Assembly (NCBI GenBank): GCA_017408625.1
Contig: JAFQUG010000131.1
Location: 1 to 17,069 of the forward strand
Length of the DNA stretch: 17,069 nucleotides
Direction: 5' to 3'
DNA from: Clostridia bacterium
GTDB lineage: Bacteria > Bacillota_A > Clostridia > Oscillospirales > CAG-272
A program made the translations under genes and the position numbers. A model generated the notes under the pieces. That model worked only from the letters and a program-made list of their open reading frames with translations, ran no database searches and was not told where the DNA came from. Numbering within the stretch: the first letter of the stretch is position 1; each line of letters begins with the position of its first letter. Positions 1 to 7,251 of the stretch are shown one piece after another.

Positions 1-168
1 ATCGGTCAGATTGACCGGCTGTGCAGGCTCGGTCAGTACCTCGGACTCGGGCCGGGTCGTGACAATCTCCTCCGAGGTGGTCTGCTCTGGCTCGCCCTCG
101 TTGTTACAGGACGCAAGCACGCCCAGAATCATGATACAGAAAAGCAGTAAGGAAAGAATTCTTTTCAT
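1..168 (-). CDS. Putative lipoprotein, N-terminal part (cut by window edge)
   Basis: The first 56 codons of a leftward gene are present; the rest lies outside the window. The start ATG (166-168) follows a GGTGGTG ribosome binding site. The protein opens with MKR, a hydrophobic stretch and a lipobox L-A-S-C with the lipidated Cys at residue 21. An acidic Thr/Ser/Glu-rich linker follows (about residues 24-50), typical of Gram-positive surface lipoproteins before the folded domain starts. The functional domain is missing, so no role can be given; solute-binding protein or surface enzyme are both possible. It is divergent from the methyltransferase operon, and a promoter can be placed at 203-232. 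Confidence 0.8.
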   Translation of the reverse strand, partial: MKRILSLLLFCIMILGVLASCNNEGEPEQTTSEEIVTTRPESEVLTEPAQPVNLTD

Positions 169-202
169 ATTGACACCACCTTTTTTGTATTTTCTCAATT
201 TC

Positions 203-232
203 ATTGTACCACACTTTTTCTCTGTTTGGCAA
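203..232 (-). promoter_or_regulatory. Promoter of the leftward lipoprotein gene
   Basis: Read on the minus strand, TTGCCA (232-227) and TACAAT (208-203) are separated by 18 bp and lie about 35 bp upstream of the lipoprotein start. The match to sigma-A consensus is good. The promoter is back to back with the operon promoter at 279-307. Confidence 0.55.
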
Positions 233-278
233 GCTTTGAAAAAATGTTCACAAAAAATTGTAAATTGCCCGTCGCCTA

Positions 279-307
279 TTGCGTTTCGCGCGTTTATTTG
301 TTATAAT
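279..307 (+). promoter_or_regulatory. Promoter of the eight-gene methyltransferase operon
   Basis: TTGCGT (279-284), a 17-bp spacer and a perfect TATAAT (302-307) lie 36 bp upstream of the DUF5722 start. The same boxes and spacing occur at the leftward membrane-protein gene (10933-10905). No other convincing promoter or terminator was seen between here and 9319. No cobalamin riboswitch fits in the short leader. Confidence 0.7.
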
Positions 308-342
308 GAACATAACATCTAACCATTATGGGAGGCTGCATT

Positions 343-1794
343 ATGAAAATTTTACGCATCGTGACGGACAATCACCAAATCCGCTTTGATACAGACACCG
401 ACGCGAGTGTGCAGATCGCCGCTTATCGCAGCGCATTCTGCCTTGACACGCCGGTATTTACCGCCACCGCTACGGCGCAAAACGGCTCCTTTACCCTGCC
501 CATCGACAAGGGCGGCTGCGACGGCAGATTTCTTTACTACCGCGCAAGCGTTGACGGTGCGGATTGTGAGGGCGCATGCTACGTCGAGGACATGGGCGCG
601 TCTCTTCGCGACATGCCCTACCCCGTGACCGAGAGCAAAAAGGGCTTGCAGGTCACCATGGTGCACGACGCCATCAACTTAGGCGTCAAGCACGCGGCGC
701 TCAACGTCAACTTAGGCTCGTTTCTGTGGGTCGAGCCGGTGGAGGGTGACACCATTCCCTACGACTTTGACGGTGAGACCTTTTATTTCCGCAAATCGGT
801 CGTTGAAGATAACGACGCACGCGTGCGCGAGCTGACCGATGCAGGCGTGATCATTACCTACATTCTGCTCAACTCCCACACCTGGGGCTGGGTGCAGACC
901 CCCGACGATCTTTGGGAGATCATCAAGCACCCCGGCTTTTGCGAGGGCGGCAGAATCTCGGCCTTCAATCTGCATAACCAGCGTGCCGTGCGCTATTACA
1001 TGGCTTGGGTCGCCTTTCTGACCGACCGCTACACCATGGAGGGTGCACCCTATGGCCGCGCTGTGGGTCACATCGTGGGCAACGAGGTCAACTCGGGCTT
1101 TGAATGGTGCAACATGGGCGAGGTAAGTATGGAGCAGTACGTTTACGACTACACCGCCTCCCTGCGCCTTTGCTGGCAGGTCTCCACCTCCATCTGGTCG
1201 GGCGCGCGCACCTATATCTCGCTTGACCACTTCTGGACGGGCTCTAACTTTGATGCCAACCCCAACCGCTTCTATGGCTCCAAATTCGTGCTCGAGGAGC
1301 TTGTGCGCCTTGGCAAGACCGAGGGTGAGATCGGCTGGAACGTGGCGCACCACCCCTACCCCGAAAATCTCAACTTCCCCGATTTCTGGAACGATGCCTC
1401 TGCGACCGACGATGAGGACACCTACCGCATCACCTTCAAAAATCTTGAGGTGCTGGCGCAGTTCCTTTACAAGGAAGAGTGTCTGTTCAAGGGGCAGCGC
1501 CGCCGCATCATTCTCTCCGAGCAGGGCTTTAACTCGCACAACACCGCCACCAGCGAGGTGCTGCAGGCTATGGCCTACGGCAAGGCTTACCGCAAGGTGA
1601 TGGAGATCCCCGAGATCGACAGCTTTATTCTGCACGCGCATGGGGACAACAAGGGCGAATTCGGCCTCAACCTCGGTCTTTGGCGTCGCAGACCCGAAAG
1701 CAGCGTGCCCGATACCCCCAAGCCCATTTATTACGTTTTCAGAGACATTGACAAAAAGGACGAAAAGGGCGTTTACCATTGGCAAAGATATTAA
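343..1794 (+). CDS. DUF5722-like glycoside hydrolase-type protein
   Basis: This is a 483-residue protein with the layout I recognise as DUF5722: a short N-terminal beta domain (about 1-85), then a predicted (beta/alpha)8 barrel. Seen in the barrel: GVKHAALNVNLG near the start, an N-E pair in GNEVN (Glu248), SLDHFW, the stretch GWNVAHHPYPENL, and SEQGF (Glu393). The Asn-Glu pair and the late Glu resemble the acid/base and nucleophile of clan GH-A hydrolases, so a retaining glycosidase is plausible, but the substrate is unknown. ATG at 343 is preferred over 328 because GGAGG (331-335) lies 7 bp before it. There is no signal peptide, so it probably acts in the cytoplasm. It is the first gene of the operon; the next starts 16 bp later. 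Confidence 0.75.
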   Translation: MKILRIVTDNHQIRFDTDTDASVQIAAYRSAFCLDTPVFTATATAQNGSFTLPIDKGGCDGRFLYYRASVDGADCEGACYVEDMGASLRDMPYPVTESKKGLQVTMVHDAINLGVKHAALNVNLGSFLWVEPVEGDTIPYDFDGETFYFRKSVVEDNDARVRELTDAGVIITYILLNSHTWGWVQTPDDLWEIIKHPGFCEGGRISAFNLHNQRAVRYYMAWVAFLTDRYTMEGAPYGRAVGHIVGNEVNSGFEWCNMGEVSMEQYVYDYTASLRLCWQVSTSIWSGARTYISLDHFWTGSNFDANPNRFYGSKFVLEELVRLGKTEGEIGWNVAHHPYPENLNFPDFWNDASATDDEDTYRITFKNLEVLAQFLYKEECLFKGQRRRIILSEQGFNSHNTATSEVLQAMAYGKAYRKVMEIPEIDSFILHAHGDNKGEFGLNLGLWRRRPESSVPDTPKPIYYVFRDIDKKDEKGVYHWQRY

Positions 1795-1810
1795 TCGACA
1801 GGAGCTTTTT

Positions 1811-3367
1811 ATGAAACGATTACTCACTCTTTTGCTGTGCACCTGCCTGCTTTTAAGCACCGGCATGCTGCTCGCGGTCAGTGCCTCTGAGCAAAGCGCA
1901 GCGCAATCCACCGAGGAATTCACCGAGTCGCAATCCGAATCGCAATCCGAGGTGCAAACACAGGATACCACAGGCTATACCGTGTCCCCTCTGAGTCTCT
2001 CTTATTTACCCAGCGACAGCGGCCACGGCTACGGCTCCGGCTCGTTTTATATGACACTGCCCGCAAGCAACAATGTTTCCTCCTATGCACTTTGCTGGGG
2101 CGACGCGCAGGGCAACCGCCTTGCAGGCTACACTCCCATTATGCAAGGATCGGTGACAGGTGAGCTCAATTACGTGCTCGCCGCCGCCAACGACCCCTTC
2201 ACCGTGCCCCAGAATGCCAAATGTATCCTTGGCTATACCTACAGCGAGACTTGGGGCGAATGCAAGACCCCCTGCCGCTTTGAGCTGAGCAATGTCAAGC
2301 TCCCCACCACAGGCAATAAGATCGCTGAGTTCGTGGTCATTTCCGACACGCATGTGGGCCGAGACAAAACTGCACAGACCAATTTTTCCAATATGCTCAA
2401 GGACATCAAGGCAACCGCACCGGGGGCTCAGGCCATTTTGGTCGTCGGCTCTTCGGTAGATGCCGCCGAGGATGAATTCTACGCGCTCTTTGATCAGCTT
2501 TACGCCAAGGTAGCGGGACTTCCTCCCATTTACCGTGCGATCGGCACGCATGAATTTCTGACTAAGAACTCGTATCAATACGACTCCGCTGCGCATGCTG
2601 CCAATTTGAAGAAGTTCTTGGATCACAGCAAATTCCCGAACAATACAAAGCCTACCACACCCTACTACACCTTCGTTTTGGGCGGCTGCCCCATGGTTGT
2701 GATGGGCGCGGACTCCTACCTGAACGGAAACGCCGTTTATTCGCAAGCGCAGCTTTCCTGGCTCAAATCAATCCTCTCCGCCGCCGATCCCGATAAGCCT
2801 GTTTTCATCTTCATGCACGAGCCCTTACCCAATACCGTTTCCGGCACGTCTGATGCGCTGGGAATGGGAGACGTGTATAACTTCCTGGAGATACAGAATA
2901 TTTTCGAGCAATATGAAAATCTGGTCATCTTCAGCGGACATACGCACATGTCGATGGATGAACGCTATACCATGCACCAGTTCAAGGGGGGGGCAAGACT
3001 CTTCAATACCGCATCGGTTGCGCATCTGTGGGCTGTGGAGCAAGGAGGAGGCTACGAGCTTCCCGGCAGTCAGGGCTATTACGTCACTATCTATGAAAAT
3101 GCAGTCATGGTGCGCGGCAGAGACTTTACAACCGGACAATGGCTTGGGGAGGCAGAGCATTTATTCATTCCCAAAAAGCCCGAGCCCATCACCTCTCCCC
3201 CTGTCACCTCAACAACTACCACAACCGCACAAACCGAGGCGGAGACAGAGCCCGTGGAGGATGCAAGCCTTGGAGACCTCATCCCGCCCATGATGATCCT
3301 TGCCACCATGGTGGTCATCGTATTTATTCTCGTTTTCAGAAAGCCCAAATCTCAGGATTCAGAATAA
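1811..3367 (+). CDS. Exported, membrane-anchored calcineurin-like metallophosphoesterase
   Basis: This is a 518-residue exported protein. A signal peptide (about 1-25) is followed by a Ser/Glu/Gln-rich linker with a repeated SQSE unit, an Fn3-like or purple-acid-phosphatase-like beta domain (about 55-160), the phosphoesterase domain (about 172-430), a Thr-rich linker, and a C-terminal transmembrane helix (about 492-509) with a short basic tail. Metal motifs seen: D-x-H (Asp179, His181), the lone His336 in MHEP, and GHTH (His377, His379). Two motifs are off consensus: the usual GD is G213-S214, and GNHE is GTHE (245-248), so metal binding or activity may be altered. AGGAG precedes the ATG. The operon position suggests it processes an outside phosphate ester or phosphodiester that feeds the downstream demethylation enzymes, but this is inference. 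Confidence 0.8.
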   Translation: MKRLLTLLLCTCLLLSTGMLLAVSASEQSAAQSTEEFTESQSESQSEVQTQDTTGYTVSPLSLSYLPSDSGHGYGSGSFYMTLPASNNVSSYALCWGDAQGNRLAGYTPIMQGSVTGELNYVLAAANDPFTVPQNAKCILGYTYSETWGECKTPCRFELSNVKLPTTGNKIAEFVVISDTHVGRDKTAQTNFSNMLKDIKATAPGAQAILVVGSSVDAAEDEFYALFDQLYAKVAGLPPIYRAIGTHEFLTKNSYQYDSAAHAANLKKFLDHSKFPNNTKPTTPYYTFVLGGCPMVVMGADSYLNGNAVYSQAQLSWLKSILSAADPDKPVFIFMHEPLPNTVSGTSDALGMGDVYNFLEIQNIFEQYENLVIFSGHTHMSMDERYTMHQFKGGARLFNTASVAHLWAVEQGGGYELPGSQGYYVTIYENAVMVRGRDFTTGQWLGEAEHLFIPKKPEPITSPPVTSTTTTTAQTEAETEPVEDASLGDLIPPMMILATMVVIVFILVFRKPKSQDSE

Positions 3368-3386
3368 TTGATATAAGGAGTATATG

Positions 3387-4037
3387 ATGAGCACAGTACT
3401 GTTACAGGATATTTCCGAAAAGCTGCAGCGCGGTAGGGCAAAGGACGTTGCCGCACTGGTCACCCAAGCTCTTGAACAAAGCATTGCCCCCGAAATCATT
3501 CTGAATGAAGGCCTTGTGAGCGGCATGAACGTCATTGGCGATAAGTTCCGCCAAAACGAGGTGTTCGTTCCTGAGGTGCTGGTTGCCGCACGTGCCATGA
3601 ACGCAGGACTCAAGATCTTAAAGCCCGCGCTTTCCGGTGCAGGCGTTGAGCCGCTCGGCACGGCAGTGATCTGCACGGTCAAGGGCGACATGCACGACAT
3701 TGGCAAAAACTTAGTCAAGATGATGATCGAGGGTCAGGGCATTGCCTGCATTGACCTTGGCGTGGACGTTGACCCGCAGGTCATCGTGGACACTGTGCGC
3801 GACAACGACGTTCAGCTCGTTTGCCTCTCCGCACTTCTGACCACCACCATGTACGGTCAGAAGGAGGTCATTGACGCCCTTTGCGCAGCAGGTCTGCGCG
3901 ACAAGGTGCGCGTGATGGTGGGCGGTGCGCCCATTACGCAGGAGTTTGCCGATGAGATCGGCGCGGACTGCTATACGCTGGACGCTGCAAGTGCTGCCCG
4001 CGAGGCCAAGCGTCTGATTGCAGAAATGCGTGCATAA
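3387..4037 (+). CDS. Corrinoid (B12-binding) protein of a methyltransferase system
   Basis: This is a 216-residue protein matching the MtaC/MtbC/MttC-type corrinoid proteins in length and layout. Residues about 1-85 form the helical cap domain (GMNVIGDKF, FVPEVLVAARAMNAGL). Residues about 90-215 form the Rossmann-like B12 domain. The signature GDMHDIGKN is present, with His103 as expected lower axial ligand of cobalt, followed by a conserved SALLTTTM loop and a late VGGAPIT. It carries the methyl group as methyl-Co(III) between the two kinds of methyltransferase encoded next to it. AAGGAG (3375-3380) lies 6 bp from the second of two adjacent ATGs, so 3387 is preferred over 3384. It is cytoplasmic and lies 19 bp after the phosphoesterase gene. 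Confidence 0.92.
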   Translation: MSTVLLQDISEKLQRGRAKDVAALVTQALEQSIAPEIILNEGLVSGMNVIGDKFRQNEVFVPEVLVAARAMNAGLKILKPALSGAGVEPLGTAVICTVKGDMHDIGKNLVKMMIEGQGIACIDLGVDVDPQVIVDTVRDNDVQLVCLSALLTTTMYGQKEVIDALCAAGLRDKVRVMVGGAPITQEFADEIGADCYTLDAASAAREAKRLIAEMRA

Positions 4038-4061
4038 TGCGTGCATAACTTGGAGAAATTT

Positions 4062-5063
4062 ATGAAATATGATATGAAAGCATGGGCGGCCTCTCTTCCC
4101 GAAAGTCGCCGCCCGCTTCCCCTTCTTTCCTTTCCCTCGGCTCAGTTGATCGGGGCGGACGTGTACACCATTACGCACGACGCTGCCACGCAGACCGAGG
4201 GGATTTTAGCAGTGGCTAAGCGCACGCCCGCCGCAGCCGCTGTTTGCATGATGGATCTCTCTGTTGAGGCAGAGGCCTTTGGCTGTACGCTTGCTTGCTC
4301 CCGTGACGAAGTACCCACCGTGACCAACGTTCTGATCTCGGACGAGGACGAGGCGCGCGCACTGGAAATCCCCGAAATCGGTGCTGCACGCACAGGGATT
4401 TACATCAAGGCGGCCACCGATGCCAAGGCGCAAATTTCCGATCGCCCGGTGCTTGCGGGCATGATCGGCCCTTTCTCGCTGGTTGGCAGACTCATGGACG
4501 TCACCGAAGCCTTGGTCAACTGCATTGCGGACGAGGATTTCGTTTACGCTGCCTTGGAAAAGGTCACGCCCTTCCTTATAAGCTACGCCCTTGCCTACAA
4601 ACAGGCAGGACTCGACGGTATTGTCATGGCAGAGCCGCTTGCGGGGTTGCTCTCTCCCGCGCAGGAAACCGAATTTTCCGCGCCCTTTGTCAAGCAGATC
4701 ATTGACGCAGTGCAAGACGACTCCTTTATCGTCATCTACCATAACTGCGGCCCAAACGTGCCGCTCATGACCCAATCGTTTTACAAAAACGGCGCGGCAG
4801 CTTATCACTTCGGCGACGCGGTCAGCCTTTCGGACATGCTTGCAAAAATGCCGACAGACCGACCCGTTTGCGGCAATATTTCCCCCGCAGGCCAATTCTT
4901 GGGCGGTACACCCGAGAGCATGGCTGCCGCCGTGCACGATTTGATTGCCCGGTGCAAGCAATTCCCCAACTTCGTGCTCTCCTCGGGCTGCGACGTTCCG
5001 CCTGCGGCCAAATGGGAGAATATTGACGCATTTTTCGCATCGGCAAAGGAGGCATATGCATGA
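4062..5063 (+). CDS. MtaA/MtbA/CmuA-type corrinoid methyltransferase (UroD superfamily)
   Basis: This is a 333-residue UroD-superfamily barrel protein. It holds the zinc motif of MtaA/MtbA methyltransferases: H-x-C (His227, Cys229, in YHNCG) and a late Cys310 (SSGCDVPP). In methanogens this site activates the thiol of coenzyme M to accept a methyl group from the methylated corrinoid protein. The acceptor in this organism cannot be read from sequence. The neighbouring corrinoid gene ends 24 bp upstream, which fits a partner role. ATG at 4062 has GGAG 6 bp upstream, while the longer GTG start (4041) has none. The zinc motif and the corrinoid context argue against haem-pathway uroporphyrinogen decarboxylase. 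The gene ends in a 4-bp ATGA overlap with the next. Confidence 0.85.
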   Translation: MKYDMKAWAASLPESRRPLPLLSFPSAQLIGADVYTITHDAATQTEGILAVAKRTPAAAAVCMMDLSVEAEAFGCTLACSRDEVPTVTNVLISDEDEARALEIPEIGAARTGIYIKAATDAKAQISDRPVLAGMIGPFSLVGRLMDVTEALVNCIADEDFVYAALEKVTPFLISYALAYKQAGLDGIVMAEPLAGLLSPAQETEFSAPFVKQIIDAVQDDSFIVIYHNCGPNVPLMTQSFYKNGAAAYHFGDAVSLSDMLAKMPTDRPVCGNISPAGQFLGGTPESMAAAVHDLIARCKQFPNFVLSSGCDVPPAAKWENIDAFFASAKEAYA

Positions 5064-6136
5064 GCATAAGCATGAGCATGAGCGCATCCGAACGCTTTGC
5101 CCGCTACCTTTCGGGCAAGGAAATTGACCGCATGCCCGTCATCGAATGGGCTCCCTGGTGGCACTTGACGCTGAATCGCTGGCATTCTGAGGGCTTGCCT
5201 GCCGAGTGCGTAAGCGTGGACGGTATTCAAGGCTATTTCGGCCTTGACCGTTGCTTACAGACAGGTGTTTCCTACTTTACGCCCGCCTCCCCCACAGTCA
5301 TTCCCGGCTCCGGCATCGGCTGCATGGAGGACGAGGACGACTGGGCACGCATTCGGCCCACATTGTTCCCCGACGTGCGTACCGTCATCCCCGAGGCACA
5401 TTTTGATTGGCTGCGCGCCACTCATGAGCGCGGTGACACCTTGCACTTTTTTACGGTGGAGGGCTTTTTCTGGTATCCGCGCGTTCTGTTCGGCATTGAA
5501 AATCACCTTTACAGCTTTTACGACTACCCCGAGCTTTACAAAGAAATGTGCGAGGACTACTCCGACTGGCTGGTCGAGCTTTTTGATTACGTATTCTCGC
5601 AATTCCACTTTGACTTTATGAGCTTTGCCGAGGACATGAGCTATAACTCCGGGCCCATGATCGGGGGATCTTGCTTTGACGAGTTTTTTGCTCCCTTCTA
5701 TCGCAAGGTCATCCCCGTCATTCACAAGCACGGCATCCCCGTATTCATCGACTCGGACGGAGATATCACCATGGCGGTGGATTGGTACGCAAGCGTGGGG
5801 GCGGACGGCATGTTCCCTCTTGAAAGACAGGCGGGCGTTGACGTTTCCACCTATCTTGACAAGCAGCCGGACATGGCCTTTCTTGGCCATTTTGACAAGA
5901 TGTGCATGAAGTTCGGCGAGGCGGCTATGCGCGCAGAGTTTGAGCGCATTCTGCCCAGCATGCTGCGCGGCAAGGTGATCGCCTCGGTGGATCACCAGAC
6001 TCCGCCCGACGTTTCGATTGAGAATTACAAAATCTACGTTTCCCTTTTGCAGGAATACGCCGCGCGCGTCACGCACAAGGGCGTCAATATTACCCCCTGC
6101 CCCGTGTTTGCAGAGAAAGAAAGGAGCCGAGCATGA
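5060..6136 (+). CDS. UroD-superfamily protein, candidate substrate:corrinoid methyltransferase (D-x-D type)
   Basis: This is a 358-residue UroD-superfamily barrel protein. It opens with the family signature (ERFARYLSGKEIDRMPV) and has the FAED...NSGP block (Glu191, Asp192). Where its upstream paralogue has H-x-C, this one has D231-S-D233-G, and where that one has the late Cys it has V-D-H-Q-T-P-P. It therefore lacks the zinc thiolate site and is more likely the substrate-side methyltransferase, as in corrinoid O-demethylases whose first component is annotated as UroD; the assignment is inference. The start overlaps the previous stop (ATGA), with AGGAGG 7 bp upstream. The first 24 bases form hexamer repeats close to ATGAGC, giving MSISMSMS. 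No signal peptide is seen. Confidence 0.78.
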   Translation: MSISMSMSASERFARYLSGKEIDRMPVIEWAPWWHLTLNRWHSEGLPAECVSVDGIQGYFGLDRCLQTGVSYFTPASPTVIPGSGIGCMEDEDDWARIRPTLFPDVRTVIPEAHFDWLRATHERGDTLHFFTVEGFFWYPRVLFGIENHLYSFYDYPELYKEMCEDYSDWLVELFDYVFSQFHFDFMSFAEDMSYNSGPMIGGSCFDEFFAPFYRKVIPVIHKHGIPVFIDSDGDITMAVDWYASVGADGMFPLERQAGVDVSTYLDKQPDMAFLGHFDKMCMKFGEAAMRAEFERILPSMLRGKVIASVDHQTPPDVSIENYKIYVSLLQEYAARVTHKGVNITPCPVFAEKERSRA

Positions 6137-7251
6137 CCAATCGCGAAAGAGCCATGAACATCCTGCACTACCGCCCTGCGGACCGTATGCCCGCCGTGCA
6201 CTTTGGCTACTGGCCCGAGCTTTTGCTGGAATGGGCCGAGCAGGGCAAAATTTCCTTTGAGCTCGCGCGCTCCTGGGCGGACGGCAACGCTGCCGACAGC
6301 GAGCTTGACAAGATGCTTGGTTGGGATTTCAACTGGTATCGCACCGTGGGCGCAAACAACGGTCTGCTCCCCGGCTTTGAGCGTAAGGTGCTGGAGGTGC
6401 TGCCCGACGGCACGCAGCGCGTGCAAAACCACGACGGCCTGATAGAGCGTATTCGCCCCGGCGTGACCTCAATCCCCTCCGAGGATGATTATCTGCTCAA
6501 GGACAGAGCGGCGTTTGAGACGCTTTACCGCCCGAAAATGCAATTCTGTCCCGAGCGAGTTAACTACGAATATTTCAAGACTTTCAACGACACGCGCGAC
6601 CCCGACGTGCCAGTCGGTCTGCACCTTGGCTCGGTGCTTGGTAACATCCGCTCCATGGTCTCGGTCGTAGGCATGAGCTACCTCTTATACGACGAGGACG
6701 AGGAGCTGTTTGCCGATCTGGTGGATGCGTATGCCGAAATGCAATACAAGTGCGCCGAAGAAATTCTCAAAACGGGGGCGAAGTTCGATTTTGCGCACTA
6801 CTGGGAGGACATTTGCTTCAATTCCGGTCCGCTCCTCTCACCCGCCGTGTTTGACGAGCTTTGCGCCAAGCACTACAAAAAGAGAAACGATCTCTGCCAC
6901 GATTTTGGCATTGACATCATCTCTCTTGACTGCGACGGTGTGACCGACAAGCTGCTGCCCACGTGGTTTGATAACGGCGTCAACGTCATGTTCCCGATCG
7001 AGATCGGCACGTGGGGCGACCAATTTGAGGCCGCGCGCCAAAAGTATGGCAAGGGCATGCTTGGTGTGGGGGGCATGGACAAGACCGTCCTGCGCCTTGA
7101 CAAGGCGGCCGTTGACCGCGAGCTGGAACGCCTTGTGCGCCTTTCCTCTCTGGGTGGCTTTATTCCCTGCCCCGACCACAGACTCATGCCCGGCACAAAA
7201 TTTGAGCTGGTGCAATACTATGCAGAAAAGATCAAAGAGATACGCCTATGA
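6133..7251 (+). CDS. UroD-superfamily protein, second candidate substrate:corrinoid methyltransferase (D-x-D type)
   Basis: This is a 372-residue UroD-superfamily protein, clearly related to its upstream neighbour. It begins TNRERAMNILHYRPADRMP, has HYWEDICFNSGP (Glu225, Asp226), D266-C-D268-G in place of H-x-C, and CPDHRLMPGT near the end. The D-H pair again replaces the zinc Cys. It is tied to both neighbours by ATGA overlaps, with AAGGAG 6 bp before its start, so it is probably made in step with them. It may form a complex with the 5060-6136 protein or accept a different methylated substrate; the sequence does not decide. Haem biosynthesis is unlikely because there is no other haem gene and the context is corrinoid chemistry. 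Confidence 0.78.
   Translation: MTNRERAMNILHYRPADRMPAVHFGYWPELLLEWAEQGKISFELARSWADGNAADSELDKMLGWDFNWYRTVGANNGLLPGFERKVLEVLPDGTQRVQNHDGLIERIRPGVTSIPSEDDYLLKDRAAFETLYRPKMQFCPERVNYEYFKTFNDTRDPDVPVGLHLGSVLGNIRSMVSVVGMSYLLYDEDEELFADLVDAYAEMQYKCAEEILKTGAKFDFAHYWEDICFNSGPLLSPAVFDELCAKHYKKRNDLCHDFGIDIISLDCDGVTDKLLPTWFDNGVNVMFPIEIGTWGDQFEAARQKYGKGMLGVGGMDKTVLRLDKAAVDRELERLVRLSSLGGFIPCPDHRLMPGTKFELVQYYAEKIKEIRL

Noticed and set aside
11..322. Rightward open frame of 103 codons at the left edge
   Set aside because: Antisense to the lipoprotein gene and runs through both divergent promoters.
169..342. Cobalamin riboswitch upstream of the operon
   Set aside because: The leader between promoter and start is about 30 bases, far too short, and no B12-box-like sequence was seen.
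712..1971. Leftward open frame of 419 codons opposite the DUF5722 gene
   Set aside because: Antisense shadow of a recognisable gene; no ribosome site and low-complexity composition.
4062..7251. Haem biosynthesis uroporphyrinogen decarboxylase (hemE)
   Set aside because: Three copies beside corrinoid protein and activator, an H-x-C zinc motif in one, and no other haem gene point to methyl transfer.
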